A stretch of 5,235 nt of DNA from an uncultured Bacteroidota bacterium. GTDB lineage: Bacteria > Bacteroidota > Bacteroidia > Flavobacteriales > Flavobacteriaceae. The notes beneath the pieces were generated by a model. It saw only the letters and a program-made list of their open reading frames with translations, was not told the DNA's origin and ran no database searches. Positions 1-5,235 of the stretch are shown piece by piece. Positions within the stretch are counted from its first letter, which is position 1, and every line of letters starts with the position of its first letter. The DNA lies in assembly GCA_903837025.1 (NCBI GenBank), contig CAILTC010000461.1, positions 1 to 5,235 of the forward strand, read 5' to 3'. The position numbers were made by a program, and so were the translations under genes.

Positions 1-586
1 ATCCCAATCCGGTTCCTCCAAATTTTCTATTTGTAGAGTTGTCTTCTTGAACAAATGATTTAAATATTTTTTCGCTATTTACTTCTTTTATACCAATACC
101 TGTATCTTTAACAGCGAACTTAATTGTAGTCCATTTATCATCTGATGTTATTTCTTGATTAAGCTCTAAACGTATTTCTCCATGACTAGTAAACTTAATG
201 GCATTACTCAACAAATTAACCAAAATTTGTTTTAAGCGCACGGAGTCCGCAATAATGTAATGCGGAATATTTTTGTCCATTTGAAAAACAAAATTTAAGT
301 TTTTCTTATTCGCTTGAAGCTTAAATAAATCTACAACTTGATGTGTTAATTTAAATAAATCAACATCCTCAAGATTTAGTTCTAATTTTCCTGACTCTAT
401 TTTAGAAAAATCTAAGACATCATTAACAATATGCATTAATAAAGTAGCAGATTCATTAACGGTTGTCATATATTCTAATTGATTTTCGCCTAAATCAGAT
501 TTCAATAATAAATGTGTAAAACCAATAATTCCATTCAGTGGAGTTCTAATTTCATGACTCATATTAGCAAGGAAATCTGTTTTAGC
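1..586 (-). other. Kinase catalytic core: HisKA and HATPase_c (truncated)
   Basis: The H box FLANMSHEIRTPLNGIIG places the phosphoacceptor His1259 at 554-556. The HEIRT motif that follows is typical of bifunctional kinase/phosphatase HisKA proteins. The ATP-binding domain has the N box (LVNLLSNAIKFT, Asn1376 at 203-205), the G1 box (VKDTGIGI, Asp1409 at 104-106), the F box (IFKSFVQ) and the start of the G2 box (GGTGLG) at the window edge. All catalytic residues in view are intact, so the core looks functional. The H-box wording is the one most often seen in hybrid kinases, which makes C-terminal receiver domains plausible, but none is in view. Confidence 0.93.
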
Positions 587-3500
587 TTTATTAGCAGCTT
601 CTGCTAACTCTTTAGATTTAATGAGTTCTATTTCGATTTGTTTCCTTTCTGTAATGTCAAAAAAGCTAATAACTATTTCAATGATTTCTCCTTTTTCATC
701 AATTACAGGAAATCCATTTGTTAAAACCCACATTGTTTCAGTCTTTGCTCTTTTTACTCCTAGTACATAATTTTTGATAGGTTGTTTAGTACTTAAGATA
801 ATATTTAAAGGAGATCTTTCGGTAGACATTATTAGACCTTTCTCTGTTAATAAAATACTATCTAAACCAATCCACTTATTATTAGTTTCGTTATCCTTAA
901 CTAAACCAAGTAGTTTATCTGCTTCTTGATTACTGAAAATTATAGAAGAGTCAGGAGCATGAACAACAATACCTGCATCTAGATTAAGTAATAAACCTCG
1001 ATATCTCTCTTCGCTTTTTTTGAGTGCAAAATCAGTTTTTTTTGTTTTAGTAATGTCTCTCGAAAGAATGATGAAATGAGTATTATGATCTTCGTTGATC
1101 TTCATAGGAGCTACCGAAAGTTCAAACCAATGTTTTCCATTTGATAAATCAATCGAATACTGTTTTCCTGTTGAAAATCCTTTTTCAGACGCTTCATTGA
1201 TAGCAGATTGACATATTTCATACACATTTGGAGGCAACACTTCGGAGAATTTTTTTCCAAGAAATAATTCTGGAGGCATTGCTAATAAATCATTTCGTCT
1301 GGTATGGTAGTTGTAAATATGACCATCAATTCCAACTTCAAAAAGCAAATCTGGAATAGCATCTAGAATAGCTTCCATTTTTTGAAGTACTTTATTTGCA
1401 TTTAACTCCGCAAGCTTACGATCTGTAATATCGGTTGTTGTTCCTATATAACCTATTATTTCATTATCCGAATTGAGTTCAGGAATTGCTTGACCTATTA
1501 CCCATGCAATTGATCCATCAGGTCTAACAAATCGATATTCAGATACCGATTTTTCCTTTTTGGACATAGAATCCATCCATCCCTCAAATAATTTAGCGCT
1601 GTCTTCTTCATGCACAGCTCTAATCCAACCATTACCCATAGCCCCCTGAAAAGAAATTCCTGAAATTTCACACCAACGTTGATTTACATACGTTGTACTT
1701 CCAGAAGCGTCTGTACGGAAAATTCCAACGGGGGAAACTTCTGTAAGCGTTTGGTATCTGTGTTCGCTTTCTAAAACAGAAAGTTCAGCTTTTTTTCGTA
1801 GCGCTTCTTTTTCAATATTTTCAAGGGCATAAGCTACATCACCTGTAGCTTCTTCTAGTAATGCAATTTCCTCGGAATCAAAAAAGTTTTTTTCATCTGC
1901 ATAAAAAGTAATCGCTCCAATTGTGTTTCCAAATTTTTTGATAGGTAATGACATCGAAGATAAATAGCCTCTTTTTAATGCTTCATTTCGCCATGGTACC
2001 ATTCGCGAATCATTTTCTATATCATTACATATTATATATTTTCCTTCTCTCAGAGCAGTTCCTGTAGGACCTCTGCCTTCGGGTTTTTTATCATTTATTG
2101 TAATTTTTTTTATTGTTGACAAATAACCGTTGTCTTCACCTGAAATCATGGTCGGAATCACCTCTTTTGTCTCTTCGTTAATCAAACCTATCCAAGTCAT
2201 TCTAAACTTTCCTAAATTGACAGCAATATCACAAGTTTCTTTAAAAAGCGTTTGTTCATTTGTAGTACGAACAATCATTTGGTTTATCTGACTGATAAAT
2301 AAATAAAGTCGATTTGCTTTAATTATTTTTTGTTCAGCAACAATTCTTTCGGTAACATCTGTAATAATTCCATGACAAATTACAGATCCTTCTGGTTCAA
2401 GTTCAGGTAAAGAATTGATTTCATGCCAAACTAATCCTTTTTTAGGATGGAAGTAACGATAGGTTCCTTTTAAGGGAATTAATTTAGTTTTGGTTTCGAG
2501 AATGCCTTTCATAACATTTTCAATATCATCAGGATGAATTAAAGAAAATATTTTATTTGCGTCGTTCTCTATTGCAGAATGAGTAAACCCATAAATGTCC
2601 TCAACAGCATCACTAGCATAAGGATATGTTAATAAACCGTCATTGTTTTGCCGCATCGAATAAATTAATCCAGGAGAGGTTTTAGTAATTTTAACAAATT
2701 TATCTCTTTCTATTCTAAGTTTTTCTTCCCCTTTTTTTCTTTCAGTAATATCTCGAAGATTAGCAATTAAACCATGTATTTCTGGATCATGTAACATATT
2801 ATTGATAATACCTTCTAGCCAAATGTAACGCCCATTTTTATGCCTTACTTTGAATGAAATAGGAAATAGTTTTCCAGGATTTTCAATGGCTTTATGAAAT
2901 ACTTCTTGTACAACTTCTTGATCATCGGGATGAAGATATTTTTTAGTATAATTTTTTTCAAACTCATCATGAGACCAACCAGTAAGACGTTCGGCAGAAG
3001 TACTTCTGAAAATAGTGTGCATATTTTCATCAATCAAAGAGATAATAGCATCATTATTTTCTAACATAGCACGAAAACGCTTTTCATCTTGAATAATCTT
3101 AGCTTCTATGATTTTCTTATCGGTTATGTCTCTATCAAAACCTAGATATCTATTTTCCGAAATTTTAAGAATACTGTATGATCTCCAACGGATTTTACCG
3201 TTTTTACAAACGGATTGTGTTTCTCCTTTAATGCTTCCTTTTTCAATAAGAATCTTGAATTGCTCTTTTGACTTTTCTTTAAAATCTGGGAGAGATAAAT
3301 CTCCAAATTTCATCTTAAGAAGTTCCTCTTTAGGATAGCCCGTAAATTTACAAGAGGCTTGATTAATTTCTAAATAATTTCCTTTCTCATCCAAAATGAA
3401 AATTCCATCAGGTGCATTTTCTAAGTAATTTTTGAATTTTGAATTACTTTCCTCTTCAATAACTTTTAAGTTAAAGTCAATTTTCGCCTGCTCTTTTACT

Positions 3501-3985
3501 TTTATTATTGCTTCGGCTTCTTTTTTTAAACTAATGTCTTGAGTATTCCCTCTTATAGCATAAATTTTTCCTTGATTATCTAATACAGGAAAAACCTTTT
3601 CATATAACCATTTTACTCTGGTAGCACCAAAAAGTGCTTTTTGTTCCAACTCAAAAGGAGTAAGATTTAAAATTAATTCATCTATTTTATTCTGAAATAA
3701 TACTATATCCTCTGCCGAAAAATGGTTTAAATATTCTTGAAATAAATCTTGATTTTGATTTTTTTCTAATATTTGATAAAGTTCATCGGACCATATGGTT
3801 TGTTTTTGAGAATTCAAATTAAATTCCCAAGTACCAATTTTAGCTATTTTTTGAGCAAAATTCAATAAATTTTCACTTCTAATTAATTCTTCTTGAGCTT
3901 TTCTAATTTCAGAAACATCTCTTCCAATAGCATAAATATCATTTGCGGAAATAGTTTTGCAGTCCATTGAATCGTTACATAACAT
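1..3985 (-). CDS. Multi-PAS/GAF sensor histidine kinase, main part (3' end beyond window)
   Basis: This is the bulk of a cytosolic sensor histidine kinase, which autophosphorylates a His and passes phosphate to a response-regulator Asp. The frame is open from 3955 to base 1 without a stop. Numbering residues from the ATG at 4329 with the frame restored, the order is: end of PAS1 (to ~140), PAS2 ~155-268, PAS3 ~296-406, PAS4 ~415-531, PAS5 ~545-663, GAF ~672-842, PAS6 ~853-973, PAS7 ~984-1095, PAS8 ~1106-1230, HisKA ~1249-1315 and HATPase_c from ~1360 to the edge. PAS ends carry typical linkers such as RDITDKK, RDITERKK and FDITERKQ. No membrane segment, LOV flavin motif or phytochrome Cys motif is visible, so the ligands are unknown. 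The piece has no convincing start. ATG 3985 directly abuts GGAGG, and ATG 3967 is 18 bases from it. Both precede the true PAS1 frame, so the real start is 4329 and a frameshift separates the parts. A C-terminal receiver domain is possible but unseen. Confidence 0.93.
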   Translation of the reverse strand, partial: MLCNDSMDCKTISANDIYAIGRDVSEIRKAQEELIRSENLLNFAQKIAKIGTWEFNLNSQKQTIWSDELYQILEKNQNQDLFQEYLNHFSAEDIVLFQNKIDELILNLTPFELEQKALFGATRVKWLYEKVFPVLDNQGKIYAIRGNTQDISLKKEAEAIIKVKEQAKIDFNLKVIEEESNSKFKNYLENAPDGIFILDEKGNYLEINQASCKFTGYPKEELLKMKFGDLSLPDFKEKSKEQFKILIEKGSIKGETQSVCKNGKIRWRSYSILKISENRYLGFDRDITDKKIIEAKIIQDEKRFRAMLENNDAIISLIDENMHTIFRSTSAERLTGWSHDEFEKNYTKKYLHPDDQEVVQEVFHKAIENPGKLFPISFKVRHKNGRYIWLEGIINNMLHDPEIHGLIANLRDITERKKGEEKLRIERDKFVKITKTSPGLIYSMRQNNDGLLTYPYASDAVEDIYGFTHSAIENDANKIFSLIHPDDIENVMKGILETKTKLIPLKGTYRYFHPKKGLVWHEINSLPELEPEGSVICHGIITDVTERIVAEQKIIKANRLYLFISQINQMIVRTTNEQTLFKETCDIAVNLGKFRMTWIGLINEETKEVIPTMISGEDNGYLSTIKKITINDKKPEGRGPTGTALREGKYIICNDIENDSRMVPWRNEALKRGYLSSMSLPIKKFGNTIGAITFYADEKNFFDSEEIALLEEATGDVAYALENIEKEALRKKAELSVLESEHRYQTLTEVSPVGIFRTDASGSTTYVNQRWCEISGISFQGAMGNGWIRAVHEEDSAKLFEGWMDSMSKKEKSVSEYRFVRPDGSIAWVIGQAIPELNSDNEIIGYIGTTTDITDRKLAELNANKVLQKMEAILDAIPDLLFEVGIDGHIYNYHTRRNDLLAMPPELFLGKKFSEVLPPNVYEICQSAINEASEKGFSTGKQYSIDLSNGKHWFELSVAPMKINEDHNTHFIILSRDITKTKKTDFALKKSEERYRGLLLNLDAGIVVHAPDSSIIFSNQEADKLLGLVKDNETNNKWIGLDSILLTEKGLIMSTERSPLNIILSTKQPIKNYVLGVKRAKTETMWVLTNGFPVIDEKGEIIEIVISFFDITERKQIEIELIKSKELAEAANKAKTDFLANMSHEIRTPLNGIIGFTHLLLKSDLGENQLEYMTTVNESATLLMHIVNDVLDFSKIESGKLELNLEDVDLFKLTHQVVDLFKLQANKKNLNFVFQMDKNIPHYIIADSVRLKQILVNLLSNAIKFTSHGEIRLELNQEITSDDKWTTIKFAVKDTGIGIKEVNSEKIFKSFVQEDNSTNRKFGGTGLG
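641..1774 (-). other. PAS6-PAS8 of the kinase, leading into HisKA
   Basis: Three further PAS domains follow the GAF domain. PAS6 shows EHRYQTLTEVSPVGIFRTD, YVNQRWCEISG and RPDGSIAWVIGQ, ending TTTDITDRKLAE. PAS7 shows MEAILDAIPDLLFEVGIDG and LPPNVYEICQSA, ending LSRDITKTKK. PAS8 shows EERYRGLLLNLDAGIVV and TMWVLTNGFPVIDEKGEI, ending FDITERKQIE, and passes straight into the S-helix/coiled coil before the phosphoacceptor helix. PAS8 is therefore best placed to pass conformational change to the kinase core. PAS7 is the least typical of the set; it lacks the HPDD motif seen in PAS1, PAS4 and PAS5. Confidence 0.85.
1805..2317 (-). other. GAF domain of the kinase
   Basis: Residues ~672-842 form a GAF domain of the type common in PAS-rich signalling proteins. 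Visible landmarks are LYLFISQINQMIVR at the first helix, FRMTWIGLINEE, the signature GRGPTGTALREGK, ICNDIENDSRMVPWR, RGYLSSMSLPIKK and IGAITFYADEKNFF. GAF domains bind small molecules or mediate dimerisation. The ligand cannot be predicted here, and no phytochrome-type chromophore motif is present. Two cysteines (C700 and C768) lie in the domain, but nothing shows that they bind a cofactor. It is the only non-PAS sensory module, and it separates the first five PAS domains from the last three. Confidence 0.85.
2342..3868 (-). other. PAS2-PAS5 tandem array of the kinase
   Basis: Four PAS domains lie in a row, each about 110-120 residues and joined by charged helical linkers. PAS2 starts at IGTWEFNLN and ends at NTQDISLKKEAE. 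PAS3 shows NAPDGIFILDEKGNYLEIN and GYPKEELL, ending FDRDITDKK. PAS4 shows ERLTGWSHDEF, YLHPDDQE and KNGRYIWLEG, ending LRDITERKK. PAS5 has SPGLIYSM, IYGFTHSAIE and IHPDDIENV, ending ITDVTERIVAEQ. PAS2, PAS4 and PAS5 resemble the PAS_3 type with a conserved W or WH before the last strands. The four differ clearly in sequence and are not recent tandem duplications. Confidence 0.85.
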
Positions 3986-4329
3986 CCTCCTTTTTTTAAA
4001 AATCTATTCTCAAAATTAATTGTTGGATTCCCCTTAGCTAAACTTTCAATTTCCTTCAAAGACCTTTCTAAGTCATCCGGATGCAAAAGATTGACTAAAG
4101 AATGGTGGAGTAATTCCTCTTTAGAATACCCTAAAATTTGTAAAAATGCGGGATTAATTTCTTTAAAAAAAGCATTTGTTCCTACAACACAAACTAAATC
4201 ATTAGATTCTTCAATAAAAAATTTAAACTTAGATAAAAACTCTTCTTCTTTTGTTAATCGTTCTATATCTATGTTTTGCTCTTTTATTTTTTTTATTAAT
4301 TCTTCGTATGTAGGCTTTTCATTTTTCAT
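3883..4329 (-). CDS. N-terminal fragment of the same kinase (coiled coil + PAS1), frameshifted
   Basis: This 148-codon frame begins the kinase gene. Residues ~5-33 are charged and helical (ending in IERLTKEEEFLSKF) and look like a short coiled coil. Residues ~36-125 are a PAS domain with a clear core: NDLVCVV, then INPAFLQILGYSKEELL, then LLHPDDLE, then a beta-strand region ending VTIQWTAK. After K125 the sequence stops resembling PAS (LFPQMIFMLLEEM...) and ends at a TAA. The missing PAS1 end (TISANDIYAIGRDVSE) is found in the -1 frame, starting at 3955. The fragment is therefore one end of a broken gene, not a stand-alone PAS protein. The ATG at 4327-4329 was chosen because it is the first Met of the coiled coil. 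It has no Shine-Dalgarno sequence, as is usual in Bacteroidota. The break could be a real mutation, a sequencing error or, less likely, recoding. Confidence 0.85.
   Translation of the reverse strand: MKNEKPTYEELIKKIKEQNIDIERLTKEEEFLSKFKFFIEESNDLVCVVGTNAFFKEINPAFLQILGYSKEELLHHSLVNLLHPDDLERSLKEIESLAKGNPTINFENRFLKKGGCYVTIQWTAKLFPQMIFMLLEEMFLKLEKLKKN
3955..3958 (-). other. Frameshift point in PAS1 (A4 run)
   Basis: The minus strand reads TGG ACT GCA AAA CTA here. Adding one A to the run gives TGG ACT GCA AAA ACT ATT, which joins WTAK to TISANDIYAIGRDV and completes a normal PAS beta-strand. The upstream frame fits PAS1 up to K125, and the downstream frame fits from the next residue. That places the lost base in or beside this run. 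A ribosome could also slip back one base on A-AAA, but a four-base run without a supporting element makes that unlikely. Confidence 0.8.
3986..4002 (-). other. T5-A7-GGAGG run: slippery sequence next to the frameshift
   Basis: On the minus strand, T5 (4002-3998) is followed by A7 (3997-3991) and GGAGG (3990-3986). In the PAS1 frame this reads TTT TTA AAA AAA GGA GGA. It contains both a T-TTA-AAA and an A-AAA-AAA heptamer in the phase used for -1 slippage. The -1 frame is open from here into the main kinase frame (its previous stop is the TAG at 4004-4006). Slippage, or growth of A7 to A8, would therefore bypass the downstream break while replacing about twelve PAS1 residues. GGAGG might be read as an internal ribosome binding site, but the nearest ATGs are at spacings 0 and 18. 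Whether this run has any function is unknown. Confidence 0.35.
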
Positions 4330-4373
4330 AATTACTGATAAATAAAAAATAATTACTATTAATTTATAATTAC
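4328..4373. repeat. Three copies of ATAATTAC upstream of the kinase
   Basis: ATAATTACT occurs at 4328-4336 and 4349-4357, 21 bases apart, and ATAATTAC recurs at 4366-4373. The first copy overlaps the kinase start codon. Spacing near two helical turns could suit a regulator, but in such AT-rich DNA the repeats may be chance or part of the insertion-sequence end. Confidence 0.3.
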
Positions 4374-4407
4374 AGTGTAAAAATAATAAAAAAACCGATG
4401 GGTGTAA
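4330..4407. other. Spacer between IS transposase and kinase start
   Basis: These 78 bases carry no gene. They must contain the kinase leader and the 3' end of the insertion sequence. No Shine-Dalgarno sequence precedes the ATG at 4329. I found neither a convincing Bacteroidota promoter (TTTG ... TAnnTTTG) nor a good sigma-70 pair on the minus strand. TTTACA (4378-4373) followed 17 bases later by TAGTAA is the nearest match and is weak. The T-rich run after the transposase stop has no stem before it, so it is not a recognisable terminator. Confidence 0.5.
4370..4380. repeat. Small palindrome TTACA-g-TGTAA
   Basis: This is a perfect inverted repeat with five-base arms and one central base, 40 bases upstream of the kinase start. 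It could be a small operator or part of the insertion-sequence terminal repeat. It is too short to be a terminator and carries low weight alone. Confidence 0.3.
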
Positions 4408-5235
4408 TTAAATTATTTGATTTTTAATATTGTTTATTGGTCTATCAAAAATAAATTTATTGATGAATTGAACCAATGTTAATGCTGTTATTTTTGCTAA
4501 AATCCGTGTTTTAAATCCTTGAAAAGATTTAGCACAATTGTTTCTAATTTTGAATTGGTCACACAATTGTGAAAATAATGTTTCAATTCTTTTTCTTGAT
4601 TTTCTAAAGATATAAGCTTGTGGTTTATAGTCTTTTTGACTTTTCCTTTTAGGCGTTTCTAATTTAATATTTACTGTTTGAAATAAATCCAATTGAATAG
4701 TCTTTGATAAATAACCTTTATCTCCAAGTAACACACAATCAGATATTTATTGTTTTATATTTTTCAAAAAATGCACATCGTGAACTTCTGCTTTTGTAGT
4801 ATCTAATGAATGGAAAATACCTAACATAGAACAAACTCCGTGAAGTTTATATCCATAAAACCAAGTGTTTTGCGAAGCACAAAATCCTTTTGACGGAGCT
4901 GTTTCAAACTCTTTTTTACAGATTTTAATTCTTCGATGACGAGCAAATTTGCAAATCTCAAAAGGCATACTGTCAACAATAAAATAATCTTCAAACTCCA
5001 AAAAACGAGACGCTAATTTTAATCGAACTTGTTCTGTAAACAAAAACAATTTTCTTCTTCTTTTATTGAACTGACTTCGCTCAATTAAATTTGAAATTTG
5101 ACTAACATTAATTGATTTAAACAATGAGTTTTCACTGTCAATTAACATAAATTCAGCAGTTAAACTAAGTGCAACTACTTCTAAATCAGACGTTTTTTTA
5201 TTTCGACAGACACCTGATTTATATTCTAATTCACA
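4408..5235 (-). pseudogene. IS982-family transposase, interrupted by an in-frame stop and missing its N-terminus at the window edge
   Basis: The DDE transposase reads in one frame from 5235 to the TAA at 4408-4410, about 275 codons, near the family's usual length with a short N-terminus missing off the edge. The visible part starts CELEYKSGVCRNKKTSDLEVV. Landmarks are FIVDSMPFEICKFAR (first Asp, 4972-4974), the stretch WFYGYKLHGV, then LLGDKGYLS (second Asp, 4720-4722) and KRIETLFSQL (Glu, 4582-4584). Together these match the IS982 pattern of VDS, a W-F-G-F/Y-K-L-H block, GDKGY and an IET-type helix. A TAA at 4747-4749 splits it between the two Asp residues, with no frame change. Neither piece alone has the full triad, so this copy should be inactive unless the stop is read through or is a sequencing error. 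The ATG at 5146-5148 is internal, and the GTG at 4732-4734 after the stop is not a real start. Confidence 0.87.
4747..4749 (-). other. In-frame TAA in the transposase
   Basis: The minus strand reads AAA CAA TAA ATA TCT GAT TGT, i.e. K-Q-stop-I-S-D-C, running straight into VLLGDKGYLS. Family similarity continues in the same frame on both sides, so this is a nonsense change. One substitution from CAA, AAA or GAA would produce it. Confidence 0.85.

Larger units (their letters stand above)
4372..5235 (-). mobile_element. IS982-family insertion sequence (partial, right end beyond window)
   Basis: The element is recognised from its transposase. Only the end after the transposase stop lies in the window, and its exact border is not certain. 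Candidate outer ends reading inward on the plus strand are ACAGTGTAAAAAT (from 4372) and ACCGATGGGTGT (from 4394). I recall that IS982-family ends often begin with AC, which favours these two, but the partner inverted repeat is outside the window and cannot be compared. The target duplication cannot be assessed for the same reason. The element lies within about 80 bases of the kinase start, in the same orientation. Confidence 0.7.

Noticed and set aside
2845..3033. Minus-strand 62-codon open frame, hydrophobic at its start
   Set aside because: It lies out of frame inside PAS4, whose own frame is unbroken and shows HPDD and LRDITERKK motifs.
3108..3338. Plus-strand 76-codon open frame
   Set aside because: It is antisense to PAS3 of the kinase, whose frame is continuous and matches a known family. 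No start signal or domain is visible.
3965..3967. ATG as a real start of the downstream kinase part
   Set aside because: GGAGG lies 18 bases away, too far for normal initiation, and starting here would cut PAS1 in half.
4091..4345. Plus-strand 84-codon open frame
   Set aside because: It is antisense to the coiled coil and PAS1, has no recognisable product, and is explained by the opposite gene.
4381..4407. Rho-independent terminator after the transposase
   Set aside because: There is a T run on the minus strand, but no GC-rich stem precedes it.
4408..4734. Separate 108-residue protein starting at GTG
   Set aside because: It begins in the middle of the second catalytic block (VLLGDKGY) and is in frame with the upstream transposase half. 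It is the tail of a broken transposase.
1..5235. CRISPR array, tRNA/rRNA, defence or other new system
   Set aside because: No regular repeat-spacer pattern, cloverleaf or additional gene was found. The whole window is accounted for by the kinase and the insertion sequence.

Overview
The window is AT-rich, and every gene that can be supported lies on the minus strand. It appears to come from a Bacteroidota genome, most likely a Flavobacterium-like organism. The pointers are the low GC content, strongly A/T-biased codons, no Shine-Dalgarno sequence before the kinase start, a very large soluble multi-PAS histidine kinase, and an adjacent IS982-family element. This assignment is an inference from style; no marker gene is present.

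Positions 1-4329 (minus) hold one long sensor histidine kinase gene, which is cut off at the left window edge. With one reading-frame break restored, it encodes at least 1443 residues. In order these are a short N-terminal coiled coil, five PAS domains, one GAF domain, three more PAS domains, a HisKA dimerisation/phosphoacceptor domain (H-box His at 554-556) and most of a HATPase_c ATP-binding domain (N, G1, F and G2 boxes). The window ends in the G2 box, so any C-terminal receiver or HPt domain lies outside. No transmembrane segment or signal peptide is visible, so the protein should be a cytosolic sensor. The reading frame breaks inside PAS1, at an A4 run (3955-3958). As written, the DNA encodes a 148-residue N-terminal stub (3883-4329) and a long downstream frame with no good start of its own.

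Positions 4330-4407 form a short spacer with no gene. It contains a small palindrome and three copies of an AT-rich octamer.

Positions 4408-5235 (minus) are most of an IS982-family transposase, whose N-terminus runs off the right edge. All three expected catalytic acidic residues can be placed, but an in-frame TAA (4747-4749) lies between the first and second Asp, so this copy looks inactive. The insertion sequence sits directly upstream of the kinase, in the same orientation.

The kinase would sense several cytoplasmic signals through its PAS/GAF array and pass phosphate to a response regulator. The insertion sequence has no functional link to it except possible effects on its promoter. I see no defence system, CRISPR array, RNA gene or clearly new system. 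The points worth checking are the two coding lesions, a slippery run near the first of them, and the placement of the insertion sequence.
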